Program-made: the position numbers and the translations under genes | Shown here: in pieces, positions 1 through 9,378 of the stretch | How the letters are laid out: every line of letters begins with the position of its first letter | Numbering within the stretch: the stretch's first letter is position 1 | NCBI GenBank assembly: GCA_002737665.1 | Contig: NSIF01000013.1 | Coordinates: 1-38,090, forward strand | Origin: Flavobacteriales bacterium | Lineage (GTDB): Bacteria > Bacteroidota > Bacteroidia > Palsa-965 | DNA: 38,090 nucleotides | Reading direction: 5' to 3' | Notes under the pieces: generated by a model | The model's database searches: none | Told to the model about the DNA's origin: nothing | What the model saw: the letters and a program-made list of their open reading frames with translations, nothing else

Positions 1-1
1 T

Positions 2-112
2 GCAAATTATTTTGAAAATACTCAATATGTTTTTAATACGCCACAAAGTAATAGCTTTTCAATAAAGTTAATTTGGTATTTAGATGCCGGGCATTGGTTC
101 AAGAAATTGTAA
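2..112 (+). CDS. C-terminal fragment of an unidentified protein (truncated by window start)
   Basis: An open frame enters from the left edge and stops at TAA 110-112, giving 36 residues that end in SIKLIWYLDAGHWFKKL. The alternating hydrophobic and polar residues in SFSIKLIWYL would suit a final outer-membrane beta-strand, as in a TonB-dependent receptor or another barrel protein. That is inference from a very short fragment. It converges on the beta-mannosidase gene with 25 bases between the stop codons. An open frame of this length could also arise by chance. Confidence 0.4.
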   Translation, partial: ANYFENTQYVFNTPQSNSFSIKLIWYLDAGHWFKKL

Positions 113-137
113 GCAATATTCTACTCTTATTAGAGTT

Positions 138-2741
138 CTATTTTATGTTGTTCATGCTTTGGTAGGTTATTCTTTTCTTCACTTCCATTAGTGAAAGACT
201 TGTTGTCATTGTAATTTCTTTTGTAGTTCCTGGTAGTAAATCAAATCCATTAGCGTTAAATTTTGTAGAACTATCGTCAATAGATAGAAATACATCTTTT
301 GAAAGTTGCTCTGTGTAAAGTGATATTGTGTAAACTCCCTGTTTCGTATTAACAGGTTTAATTGTGATTGTTAATTTTGGATTTTTTGGCAGTACTAGTG
401 ATTTGGTATTTTTAAAGTAATAGTTTTCCGTTGCTGACATTCCGTTCTCAAATTTGAAATTTATATTCAGTACACCTGTTTCAGGTTTTAATACTTTAAA
501 TAATTTATTTTTGACAATTTCACTTGCAACAATTTTTGTTCTTTCTGCAATTGTATGTTGTGAAATATCTGTATTTATTAATTGTTCATTATCAAACGAC
601 ATCCATTTGCATATTAATTTTCCAGTATGCTGAATGGTATCGTCATTTATTATATAAATATAAAGCGAATCTTCGTTTTCTATTGCTGAAATTAAAACAG
701 GTGCATATAAAAATTTTAGTTCGTATTGTAATATTTTTGGTTGCTCATAATAATCTATGGTGGACCAAGAAGTTACTGGCCAGCAATCATTGAATTGCCA
801 AAATAGGGTTCCCATACAGTATGGCATTGCGCGTCGATGTGCTTTTATTGCTTTGGCAATGCCATCTCTTTGCATAATTTGAGAAACATAAATATAATCT
901 GAAAAGACATTTGGTACACTATAATCACGTTCCATGTAATTAGTTATAGTTTCAAAACCTGTTGGGTGCTTTTGATGTGCTTTGACAACAGTACTTGTAA
1001 GGGAATTAATTTCATCTGGATTAAATAAATTGAAGGAGGATAAAGATGGAAGCGCTTGAAATCCATACTCACTTACAAATCGACCAACGTGATTGTCAAA
1101 ACTTGAAAAAGGTTCGTTTCCCCACCAAACACCCCAATAATGTACATCACCTATTTGATAGGCTTGCTTGCGTCCCCAACCTGTTGCAGGCGATGTAGTG
1201 ACATAAGGAATTTCTTTACAGTTAGTATAAAGTATTTCTGGAATTAGTATTTTGAAAAGTTGTTGGTAGTCGTTCCAAATTTGAGCGGAATCACTTTCAG
1301 AATAGTTAAATTCTTTTTGCCAACCCCAATTATTCCATCCTTCGTCAATTTCATTATTTCCACACCATACTGAAATACAAGGATGGCTCTGCAAACGTTT
1401 AATTGTATTTTCAATTTCTATTGTCACAGTTGGTAACAAGACCGGAGGGTAGAGCGCGCACGCAAACATAAAGTCTTGCCAAACCATAATGCCAAGCGAA
1501 TCGCAGAGGTTGTAAAAACGATCGTCTTCATATACACCGCCTCCCCATACACGCAACATATTCATATTGGACTCTTGTACAGCGGTCAATAGTGTATTGT
1601 ATTTTTTTGATGTGACACGTGGTAAAAAATTATCACATGGGATCCAATTAGCACCTTTTATAAAAATAGGTTTATTGTTTAATTTGAAAGTGAAGGAGGT
1701 GCCATTTTTACTTGGGGTTTGGTCTAATTGAATTGTTCTAATTCCAGAACGTACCTTACGAATTATAATTTCTTCTTTGTATTTAAAGTTTAAAGTAAAA
1801 TTATATAGGTTTGCTTTTCCCATGCCATTGCACCACCAAAGTTTAGGATGTGGAATTTTGAATTCAATATGAAAATAGTTATTAGTTGTTTTAGCGTAAT
1901 TTACAGTGCTGTATTTTATTCCGTCAGCATATATTTCAAAAATTATTCCTGAATAGAAGTTTAAACTGGAATGCCCATTTATTGATAGAAAAGCGGTGTC
2001 TCTTTTTACAGAATCAGTTTGTAGTACTAAATTAGAAATAGTTAATTCGTTTGTTCCTTCAATTCTTACTGCTTTCCAAATTCCACAAGTCACTAATCTT
2101 GGTCCCCAATCCCATCCAAATTGATATTGTGCTTTACGAATAAAAGCGCGATCGCCACCAGGTAAATTTTTGTTTCTCGATTTATTTTTATTTTTTTCTA
2201 TTAATTCTGAAGCTGGATGAAAAGTAATTTCTAGTTTATTTTCATTTTTTCTTAAATATTTCCCAACATCAATTCTGCTTTCTAAAAACATGTTTTCAGA
2301 TTGAAGGATTAGCGAATCGTTGAGTTTCACATCTGCATAGGTATCTAAACCTTCAACTATTATTATTTTATTTTTACATTTCCAAAGTTTTTCATCTACA
2401 TTGAATGTAGTTGTGTAATTCCATTGTTTACTTTCAACCCATTGTACTTTTGATTCGTTTGTTCCAATAAAAGGGTCAGGAATTCTTTTGTTAGTTAGTA
2501 AATCTGTATGTACCGTTCCTGGAACAGTGGCTGGCAACCAATCGTTTTTACCTGCCTCTGAAAATTTCCAGTTGGCGTTTAAAAGTTGAATGATTTCTTG
2601 TGATTGTAAGTTGCAGAATGGAAGTACAGAGATATAAAAAGTAATGGCGAAGTAAAATAAAGATGTTGAATTAATTCCGAAACAATTTATTTTAAAAATT
2701 GATTTTGAATTGCTTGTTGTTTTTTTATTAAAAACGATCAT
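138..2741 (-). CDS. Exported beta-mannosidase, glycoside hydrolase family 2
   Basis: Predicted to remove terminal beta-linked mannose from mannan, N-glycan cores or manno-oligosaccharides. The 867-residue length fits the family. A basic N-terminus and a hydrophobic stretch at about 25-46 look like a signal sequence, so the enzyme is probably periplasmic or surface-located. The GH2 sugar-binding jelly roll includes FGWDWGPRLVTCGIW (about 208-222). The TIM barrel carries GANWIPCDNFLP (363-374) and MLRVWGGGVYEDDRFY (395-410). The acid/base Glu464 lies in WCGNNEIDE and the probable nucleophile Glu558 in VSEYGFQALPS. Its ATG overlaps the stop codon of the upstream cutC-family gene (ATGA), so the two are translationally coupled. 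The family and catalytic residues are clear; the natural substrate is not. Confidence 0.93.
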   Translation of the reverse strand: MIVFNKKTTSNSKSIFKINCFGINSTSLFYFAITFYISVLPFCNLQSQEIIQLLNANWKFSEAGKNDWLPATVPGTVHTDLLTNKRIPDPFIGTNESKVQWVESKQWNYTTTFNVDEKLWKCKNKIIIVEGLDTYADVKLNDSLILQSENMFLESRIDVGKYLRKNENKLEITFHPASELIEKNKNKSRNKNLPGGDRAFIRKAQYQFGWDWGPRLVTCGIWKAVRIEGTNELTISNLVLQTDSVKRDTAFLSINGHSSLNFYSGIIFEIYADGIKYSTVNYAKTTNNYFHIEFKIPHPKLWWCNGMGKANLYNFTLNFKYKEEIIIRKVRSGIRTIQLDQTPSKNGTSFTFKLNNKPIFIKGANWIPCDNFLPRVTSKKYNTLLTAVQESNMNMLRVWGGGVYEDDRFYNLCDSLGIMVWQDFMFACALYPPVLLPTVTIEIENTIKRLQSHPCISVWCGNNEIDEGWNNWGWQKEFNYSESDSAQIWNDYQQLFKILIPEILYTNCKEIPYVTTSPATGWGRKQAYQIGDVHYWGVWWGNEPFSSFDNHVGRFVSEYGFQALPSLSSFNLFNPDEINSLTSTVVKAHQKHPTGFETITNYMERDYSVPNVFSDYIYVSQIMQRDGIAKAIKAHRRAMPYCMGTLFWQFNDCWPVTSWSTIDYYEQPKILQYELKFLYAPVLISAIENEDSLYIYIINDDTIQHTGKLICKWMSFDNEQLINTDISQHTIAERTKIVASEIVKNKLFKVLKPETGVLNINFKFENGMSATENYYFKNTKSLVLPKNPKLTITIKPVNTKQGVYTISLYTEQLSKDVFLSIDDSSTKFNANGFDLLPGTTKEITMTTSLSLMEVKKRITYQSMNNIK

Positions 2742-3442
2742 GATGAAATCTTTTCTATTAATTTTTTAATGATAGCTGGATTTGGTAGTAGGTGTTCGCC
2801 AAATCCAAAGGAATTGTAAAGGGCTGTAATCCTTTTGGCAGAAGCATGAAATTCAGTGCATCCTGTTTGCTTTAATAGTTCATTTATATTTCCAGGATTA
2901 ATTCCTGCGCCTGCCATAATTATGATTCGGCCTTTTGATTTTTTATTCAATTCGGCAATTAAAGATTGCCCTTCTAGGGCTGATGTTTTTTGCCCGGACG
3001 TTAGTATTCGCTGTACACCGCACTTTATAAGAATTTCCATTCCGTTTTCAGGCTCATGGCACAAATCAAATGCTCTATGAAATGTTACTGGAATTGGGCT
3101 AGCTGCTTTACAAAGTTGAGTCGTAGCAGCTGCATTAATCATAAAATTGTGATCAAGTATTCCGAAAACAAATCCATCAACACCGTATTTTTTACAATAT
3201 TCAATGTCTGTTTTCATTATGTCTATTTCTGTTGGGCTGTAGCAGAAATCTCCACCTCTTGGCCTGATCATTACAAAGACAGGGCACTTCACATTATTTT
3301 TTACAAATCGTATGGTGCCAATTGAAGGCGTTAGCCCACCTTCTGAATAGCCACTGCATAATTCAATTCGGTTAGCACCGGCATGATCGGCAATAATTGC
3401 GGCTTCAGATGAAAAAACGGCTATTTCGAGTAAAGCGTTCAT
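2738..3442 (-). CDS. cutC: CutC family TIM-barrel protein
   Basis: A 234-residue cytoplasmic protein with the family's conserved blocks: RIELCSGYSEGGLTPS near residue 25, VMIRPRGGDFCYS near 57, VTFHRAFDLC, LTSGQ and IIMAGAGIN, then EFHASAKR near the C-terminus. The family is named for copper homeostasis in E. coli. That phenotype was later attributed largely to the MicL small RNA encoded within cutC, so the molecular role remains open. Here the stop codon overlaps the ATG of the exported beta-mannosidase gene. This places it in a carbohydrate context and suggests, by inference only, a sugar-related activity. The minus-strand text just upstream of the ATG contains TATCTTCG, one mismatch from the Bacteroidota -7 consensus. 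Confidence 0.9.
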   Translation of the reverse strand: MNALLEIAVFSSEAAIIADHAGANRIELCSGYSEGGLTPSIGTIRFVKNNVKCPVFVMIRPRGGDFCYSPTEIDIMKTDIEYCKKYGVDGFVFGILDHNFMINAAATTQLCKAASPIPVTFHRAFDLCHEPENGMEILIKCGVQRILTSGQKTSALEGQSLIAELNKKSKGRIIIMAGAGINPGNINELLKQTGCTEFHASAKRITALYNSFGFGEHLLPNPAIIKKLIEKISS

Positions 3443-3599
3443 TTTATACGAAGATACAAATTAGCGCTTGTGTCCTTGTTATTGTTGTGCTGCTGGTTCA
3501 ACCTTTTTCGAATTGATCCTTTGTACTCCGTGTTAATGTAATTGGTGTATTTTATTTATTTATTTTCGCGTCCTATTCTATCAATTAGATTAAAAGTTT

Positions 3600-4049
3600 A
3601 TGCTTAAAGTAAGAAAATCGACAATTAAAGGTGCTGGACGAGGGTTATTTACTACGTCAAGAATTCGTAAGGAGGATGTAATTGTAGAGTACCTAGGTGA
3701 AAAATTAACTTGGAAACAATGTTTACGGCGATACAAAAATAATTCTCATGAATTAGTTTATGTTTTCTGTGTGACTGATGATAATTGCATCGATGCACAT
3801 GCTACGCCAGATGCGCTTGCTCGATTTGCTAATGATTCGAATGGTACTGAATTTGGTAAACGGAATTTAAATAATGCTGAATATAGAATAATTAAGAAGC
3901 GACCTTATATAGTAGCCACAAAAGCAATTGGTCCTGGTTCGGAAATTTTGGTTAATTATGGTGATGAATATTGGGAGGCGATTTGGGAGAATACAGCGTT
4001 GGAACGTGCTAAAAAATTAAAATTGAGAAAAAAAACAGTCAAAAAATGA
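3600..4049 (+). CDS. Small SET-domain protein (putative protein-lysine methyltransferase)
   Basis: A 149-residue protein made almost entirely of a SET domain. The N-terminal block is KGAGRGLFTT (about 10-20), followed by IVEYLGEKL. The SAM/lysine-binding pseudoknot motifs are ARFANDSNG...NNAEY (about 84-104) and GSEILVNYGDEYW (about 128-140). Eukaryotic SET proteins methylate histone lysines. Bacterial stand-alone SET proteins exist, but their substrates are mostly unknown. There is no pre-SET or post-SET cysteine cluster. The C-terminal tail from ERAKKLKLRKKTVKK is strongly basic and could contact nucleic acid or an acidic partner (inference). It is a single plus-strand gene between two minus-strand units and converges on the GH20 gene with a 24-base gap. 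No convincing promoter was identified. Confidence 0.88.
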   Translation: MLKVRKSTIKGAGRGLFTTSRIRKEDVIVEYLGEKLTWKQCLRRYKNNSHELVYVFCVTDDNCIDAHATPDALARFANDSNGTEFGKRNLNNAEYRIIKKRPYIVATKAIGPGSEILVNYGDEYWEAIWENTALERAKKLKLRKKTVKK

Positions 4050-4073
4050 GGAGACTAAATACTTTATCTATTT

Positions 4074-6416
4074 TTAGTTTACTTCAATTTCTGAAATGAA
4101 AAGCCAAGCGGGGTTTCCTTTTCCTGGAAAACCTGTTGGAATTGATTGATAAGAAGTGCCTATAATTTTTATATATCGCGCTTTACTTTCACATTCATAT
4201 TTTTTTCGTTCGATGCTATTTTTACTCATTGAAAGAGTAAATTTTTGACAACGTTCAGAACTGAAATTAATTCCGTCTGAGGATAGGAGTAGCGATGAAG
4301 TAGGTGTATAAATCCAGCTATTGGGATCATTTAAAAAAGAAATAGCTATGGAATGAATTTCCATCTCTTTGCCTAAATCAATAGTGGCATCTAGTGTATC
4401 GTCAGAAAAACCAAGCCATTCAGATCCAAGCCAAGGAATTCTCCCCGTTTTTCCATCTACTAATGTGAGACTTCCACCATAATTATAAGCTGTTGCTGGA
4501 TTTTTTCTTAGCGTTACTGGTTTTCCAAAAGCTAAATTACTTTGGAAATGTTGTATGTAAAAATTACTTTTTTGTATTGTGCCTTCAAATACTGCTGCTT
4601 TTATTGTTTCATTACCAGTTACTAAAATTGGGTCAGTATAGGCAGTAGAATTATAATTAATTTCTTTTCCTTCAAGCGTAAATAGAATCTTACCTTTTGG
4701 TGACAAAGTGCTAAGCGTTACATTTATTCCATTTTCAGCTCTTGCTGTTGTTGCTTTTACTTCGAAAATACTTTTGGAGTAATTAATTTTCATTCTATCG
4801 TATAAATAAAAATGAGGCATTAATCGTTTGAGAAAAAAATCAAAGTCTTTAGTTGTGTTTTCAGCCCATCCAACTTCTGCTTCTGCTGCAATTCTTGGAA
4901 ATAGCATATACTGAACTTGTTTAAAATCTGGAATATATTCTGTCCAAACGTTTGCTTGCAGCCCTAGAATATATTTTCTTTCTTCTGCTTTTAAAATGGA
5001 TGGTATAGGATTATATGCATACACATTTTCTAATGGTAAATATCCACCGATTGCCAATGGCTCGTTTTCATTTTGAGATTGGTAATGGTCGAAATAACAA
5101 TAGGTTCCAGGGCTCATCACTACGTTGTGTTTTGCTTTTGCTGCTGCAATGCCTCCTTCTTCACCGCGCCATGACATGACAGCAGCACCATCTGCTAATC
5201 CTCCTTCTAAAATTTCATCCCAACCAATTGCTTGTTTTCCTTTTTTTTGTAACATCGTTACAATTTTTTTAGTAAACCAACTTTGCAATTCGTTTTCATC
5301 TTTTAAATTATTTAATTTCATTAAATTTTGACAATAAGTAGATTTTTCCCAACTTTCTTTTGGACATTCATCGCCTCCAATATGTATGTATTTTCCTGGA
5401 AATAATGCGCAAACTTCTTGAAGCACATCGTCTAAAAAGGATAATGTTTTTTCTGATGGGCAAAGTACATCTTCAAAAACGCCCCATGTGTTTGCAACTT
5501 TGTAATCCTTTTGTGTGCAACCTAATTCGGGGTAAGCCGCGAGCATGGCAAGTGCATGGCCAGGCATTTCAATTTCAGGAACGATGGTGATGTGTAATGA
5601 ATCGGCAAATTTTATTATTTCTAGTATATCTAATTGAGTATAAAATCCTCCATAATGTAGTGTATCAAATTGTGGTTTAGCTTGCCCTTGGTGACCTATA
5701 ATTGTTCCGTTTCGCCAAGCGCCAACAGATGTGAGTTTAGGATATTTTTTAATTTCAATTCTCCATCCTTGGTCATCGGTTAAATGCCAATGAAATGTAT
5801 TTAGCTTATAAAGTGCCATGTACTTTAAATAATCTTTTATATTTTCTTTGTTAAAAAAATGGCGTGACACATCAAGGTGAATTCCTCTCCAGCTAAATTG
5901 GGGTTGATCTATTATTGTACACGCTGGAATTGAAAATGGTGAAATTGCATACATAGAGCCTGTTGAAGGGCGAATGAGTTGGAATACGGATTGTAGGGCA
6001 TATAATACACCAGCTTGACCACCGTAAATGGTTATCCCTTCATATTTAATTTGGAGTTTATATCCTTCGTATGGAAGACCTGTGCTGTCTTGAGAAATAT
6101 AAATAAAATTCTTTTCTGTTTTTGCAATTCCATATTGTATGGCAATTCCATATATAGCTTGCAGCTGATTTCTAAAAACATTTATTTCCTTACCGTACGA
6201 TTTATTTTCAGTAAAAATAATTGTTTGTGAATTAATTGCAAATGCTCCATCTGTTGGAATGAGTTGAGCAGGTTTTGGTATAATTGGGAATCGATTTGCG
6301 TCATATTGGGCGAAGGAACTGTTTACAGTAATTGTAAATAGGACACAAACTAAACTGTTAATAAATGATTTTTTTCTTTTTTTAATTGACATTTTTTTTG
6401 ATTTGAAGTACATCAA
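4074..6416 (-). CDS. Exported beta-N-acetylhexosaminidase, GH20, with chitobiase C-terminal and discoidin-like domains
   Basis: Predicted to release terminal N-acetylglucosamine or N-acetylgalactosamine from glycans by substrate-assisted catalysis. A signal peptide ends near AFAQ-type residue 36 (NSSFAQ). The GH20 N-terminal alpha/beta domain covers about 40-170. The catalytic barrel starts at FSWRGIHLDVSRHFF (174-188) and carries FHWHLTDDQGWRIEIK. The catalytic pair Asp349-Glu350 sits in HIGGDECPKESW. About 560-640 resembles the chitobiase/hexosaminidase C-terminal Ig-like domain (FTLEGKEINYNSTAYTDPI). The last 140 residues look like an F5/8 type C (discoidin/CBM32) carbohydrate-binding module. 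The 780-residue length fits this architecture. It lies 15 bases downstream of the small 6432-6899 gene and is probably co-transcribed with it. The first of two adjacent ATGs is used here; the third Met (residue 9) is an alternative. Confidence 0.93.
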   Translation of the reverse strand: MMYFKSKKMSIKKRKKSFINSLVCVLFTITVNSSFAQYDANRFPIIPKPAQLIPTDGAFAINSQTIIFTENKSYGKEINVFRNQLQAIYGIAIQYGIAKTEKNFIYISQDSTGLPYEGYKLQIKYEGITIYGGQAGVLYALQSVFQLIRPSTGSMYAISPFSIPACTIIDQPQFSWRGIHLDVSRHFFNKENIKDYLKYMALYKLNTFHWHLTDDQGWRIEIKKYPKLTSVGAWRNGTIIGHQGQAKPQFDTLHYGGFYTQLDILEIIKFADSLHITIVPEIEMPGHALAMLAAYPELGCTQKDYKVANTWGVFEDVLCPSEKTLSFLDDVLQEVCALFPGKYIHIGGDECPKESWEKSTYCQNLMKLNNLKDENELQSWFTKKIVTMLQKKGKQAIGWDEILEGGLADGAAVMSWRGEEGGIAAAKAKHNVVMSPGTYCYFDHYQSQNENEPLAIGGYLPLENVYAYNPIPSILKAEERKYILGLQANVWTEYIPDFKQVQYMLFPRIAAEAEVGWAENTTKDFDFFLKRLMPHFYLYDRMKINYSKSIFEVKATTARAENGINVTLSTLSPKGKILFTLEGKEINYNSTAYTDPILVTGNETIKAAVFEGTIQKSNFYIQHFQSNLAFGKPVTLRKNPATAYNYGGSLTLVDGKTGRIPWLGSEWLGFSDDTLDATIDLGKEMEIHSIAISFLNDPNSWIYTPTSSLLLSSDGINFSSERCQKFTLSMSKNSIERKKYECESKARYIKIIGTSYQSIPTGFPGKGNPAWLFISEIEVN

Positions 6417-6431
6417 TTTTTTTTTATAGAA

Positions 6432-6899
6432 TTAAACATTTTCAAATGGCTCAACAATTAAACCTTCAATTCCAAGTAGAATTTCTATTTTCTCATCTCC
6501 AAAATCTAGTAGAATTACATTACTTTTAAAACAATTATCTCCTTCGTTAACTATTTCAATTGTGATGAGTTCTTTCCCAATGCATAATTCCCATAATGGA
6601 TTCTCAGTGAAGTCTTCTGTTTTGTAGTCAATTTTTCCACCAAATTGATGCAGTAATAATAACTTGTTTTTTTCTGCATCAAAATCGAGAACTACAATTA
6701 TTCCAGGTATTTTATCTTCAGATGCTGAGAGAATCAATTTTTGTTCATCTGTGAAAATCAACTCCAGCTTATCTAAAAACTCAAATGGATCATCCGCGAC
6801 AAATTTGTTTTGCCAGTTATGATAAATAACTGTTTTAAGAATTTTTTTTTCAGATTTTCTTAATTCAATTAAATCTGCATTGTTGAAATAAGTAGCCAC
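6432..6899 (-). CDS. Hypothetical acidic cytoplasmic protein
   Basis: A 155-residue protein that I do not recognise. It has no signal peptide or membrane segment. It is acidic and looks rich in beta strands (for example IIVVLDFDAEKNKLLLL, ELITIEIV, VILLDFGDEKIEILLGIEG), which suggests a compact cytoplasmic fold. It is the first gene of a likely two-gene unit, with the GH20 hexosaminidase following after 15 bases. Codon use looks ordinary for the window. The full-length frame, ATG start and tight spacing support a real gene, but I can assign no function. Confidence 0.7.
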   Translation of the reverse strand: MATYFNNADLIELRKSEKKILKTVIYHNWQNKFVADDPFEFLDKLELIFTDEQKLILSASEDKIPGIIVVLDFDAEKNKLLLLHQFGGKIDYKTEDFTENPLWELCIGKELITIEIVNEGDNCFKSNVILLDFGDEKIEILLGIEGLIVEPFENV

Positions 6900-6973
6900 A
6901 TTTAAAATTTAAATCTTGATCTTTATTATTGTTGTCTTTTATGCTGTGGAATAAATTATTTTAATGAGATTAC

Positions 6974-9217
6974 TTATTTTATTTTTTTTGAATTTTTATT
7001 TGATTTAGGATTTACCACTGGTGCTGGTAGGTCGATTACTGGAATAACAGTTGGATCGACCTTAGTTGATTTATGTACAAATTTCAATTCATCTACAATA
7101 TTTTTACCCCCCATCAACTTCTCAATTATGAATAATACATAGCGAATGTCAACCGAAATTGTTCGTTGTAAATTTGGTTCGAATGCAATATCGCCGCTCA
7201 TTGCCTCCCAGTTGCCGTCAAATGCAATTCCTACAATGTTACCATCTCCATCGATTACGGGGCTTCCAGAATTACCACCGGTGATGTCTAAGTTATGAAT
7301 GAAACAAATAGGTAATTCTCCTTTTTTGTTTGCATAAGGACCAAAATCTTTATTTTCAATTAGTGATGCTAATTTATCTGGCACTACGAATTCTGGATTG
7401 TTATTATCACGTTTTTCCATAATACCTTCAGCACTTGTATAATAATTATATTGTACAGCATCTGCCGGCTTGTAATCGTGTACTACTCCATAGGTTAAAC
7501 GCATGGTGCTATTTGCATCTGGAGCGTAAGTTTTTTCTGGATTCATTTCACGTAAGCCTGCAACAAACGTTCGCATACCTTTTGAAAATTTTTGTGCTGG
7601 ATTTAAAGAGCGGAAATTCATAGCATGTAAACTGGAACTTGAAGCTGCAATAAAGGCCAAGTCTTTGTTAAGCGTTTTAAGGTTTGGTTTTTTTACAAAT
7701 TCTAATAAGCGATTTTTGTCGGTAAAAATTGATGTTTCAAATAATTTTGTAGCATATGCATTTACATTTCCTTTGTATTTTTTATCCAAAAGATTGTGCC
7801 ATGTAGGACGGTTTGTTGTTATTCGTTCACGATACAAATTAGTTAGATTTACAAATACAACTTTATCTGTATTAGCATCGTATTCTTTAAAGTATTCTTC
7901 TATTTCAGGTAGAAGAGAAGCAAGTTCTTCATTGCGCTTGGTCTGGTCTGGTTTGTTTAGAATTTGAATTATTTCTTCGCTCATTCTCGAAGTAAAGTTC
8001 ATAAATTCAGCACCGCTAATTCCAGTTAAGGAAGAGTAAGTAGAAGCTTTAACGAATGGATCCCATTCTGTATAGTATTCCTTAACTGTTTTCAAAACAT
8101 CAGCATATTTTTGCTTGAGTTCAGGACTACTCGCGGCCCATTTATTGAAATCTTGCTCAATTTTTTCTTTATCACTTTTTACATCTAATCGTTTAAGGCC
8201 TCTTGTTTGACCAATGTAGTATTTCCAAGTATTGGCAGTAGATGCATATTTAGCAGCGTACATTAAACGAACTTGTGGGTCTTTGTCCATTACACTTTTC
8301 CATGAGTCTAGCTTTGTGCCAAAGCATTCTATTAATGCAGGGTTACGAATTTCTACGGCTTGCTCAATTCCATAAGAAGTTAGGTAGCGCGATGTACGAC
8401 CAGGAAAGCCCATAATCATTGTAAAATCACCTTGCTCCAATCCATCGATGTTTACGGGTAAAAAATGTTTAGGGGTGTAAGGAATGTTTTCTTTACTGTA
8501 TGCAGCTGGTTCGTTATTTTTATCAGCATAAATTCGCAACATTGAGAAGTCGCCAGTGTGACGTGGCCACATCCAATTGTCAGTATCGCCACCGAATTTT
8601 CCAACGCTTTCTGGTGGATTTCCTACAAGGCGGATATCGCTGAATGTTTGATAAACCATAATGTAATACTCATTGCCATAGTAGAAAGATTTTACTTCTA
8701 CTTCGTATTTACCATTTTCATTGTTTGCCGCAGCGATTTCTTTTGATTTTGCTGCTAAAGCTTTTTCTCTTTCAGCTTCTGTCATTTCAGCCTTAACAAC
8801 TCCAAGCATGTCATTTGTAACGTTGTCAATTCTAACTAAGAAAGATATTTTGAAATTATTAATTGGAAGTTCTTCGTTCCTACTTTTTGCGCAGAAACCA
8901 TTTAATAATAAATTGTTATCAATTGTAGATAGTGTTTGAATTGCATCGTATCCACAGTGATGGTTGGTGAAGATGAGTCCTTTGTTACTTACTACTTCTC
9001 CTGTGCACATACCATAATTTAATCGAACTATGGCATCTTTAAGCGATGCATTATTAATACTATAAATTTCTTCTTTTGTTAGGTTGAGTCCAATGCCTTT
9101 CATTTCCGCTTCGTTCATTTTGTTTAACAAACTTACCAACCACATTCCCTCATTGGCATTCAAAAATGTTGAGGACATAAAAAAAACTATTGCAGTAATT
9201 TTAAATATTTTTTTCAT
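6974..9217 (-). CDS. S46 family dipeptidyl peptidase, DPP7-like
   Basis: An exported serine exopeptidase that removes dipeptides from the N-terminus of oligopeptides, typically in the periplasm of asaccharolytic or proteolytic Bacteroidota. A signal peptide (about 1-21) ends before NEGMWL, the usual mature start of the family. The chymotrypsin-like triad is visible: the His in TNHHCGYDAIQ (84-94), the Asp in GGDTDNWMWPRHTGDF (near 215) and Ser650 in TGGNSGSPV. Family knowledge says the S1 residue 18 positions after the serine is Gly in DPP7 (hydrophobic P1) and Arg in DPP11 (acidic P1). Here it is Gly668 in AFDGNWEAMSGD, favouring DPP7-type specificity. The 747-residue length is slightly long because of a Pro/Lys-rich tail ending NSKKIK. 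It is encoded alone, with a 161-base upstream region. Confidence 0.93.
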   Translation of the reverse strand: MKKIFKITAIVFFMSSTFLNANEGMWLVSLLNKMNEAEMKGIGLNLTKEEIYSINNASLKDAIVRLNYGMCTGEVVSNKGLIFTNHHCGYDAIQTLSTIDNNLLLNGFCAKSRNEELPINNFKISFLVRIDNVTNDMLGVVKAEMTEAEREKALAAKSKEIAAANNENGKYEVEVKSFYYGNEYYIMVYQTFSDIRLVGNPPESVGKFGGDTDNWMWPRHTGDFSMLRIYADKNNEPAAYSKENIPYTPKHFLPVNIDGLEQGDFTMIMGFPGRTSRYLTSYGIEQAVEIRNPALIECFGTKLDSWKSVMDKDPQVRLMYAAKYASTANTWKYYIGQTRGLKRLDVKSDKEKIEQDFNKWAASSPELKQKYADVLKTVKEYYTEWDPFVKASTYSSLTGISGAEFMNFTSRMSEEIIQILNKPDQTKRNEELASLLPEIEEYFKEYDANTDKVVFVNLTNLYRERITTNRPTWHNLLDKKYKGNVNAYATKLFETSIFTDKNRLLEFVKKPNLKTLNKDLAFIAASSSSLHAMNFRSLNPAQKFSKGMRTFVAGLREMNPEKTYAPDANSTMRLTYGVVHDYKPADAVQYNYYTSAEGIMEKRDNNNPEFVVPDKLASLIENKDFGPYANKKGELPICFIHNLDITGGNSGSPVIDGDGNIVGIAFDGNWEAMSGDIAFEPNLQRTISVDIRYVLFIIEKLMGGKNIVDELKFVHKSTKVDPTVIPVIDLPAPVVNPKSNKNSKKIK

Positions 9218-9378
9218 TTTTTTATAATTTTGATTTTTAAATAAATTTATTTTAATTTTTTATTGATTTTATGAATAACGATGCTAGCTAAATTTATATA
9301 CCTAAGTAGGGATTTATAATAAAAATTCGAAGGTAAATATAATCGGCTAATTTTTGTAAGTTAATCCCTATCGATAAT

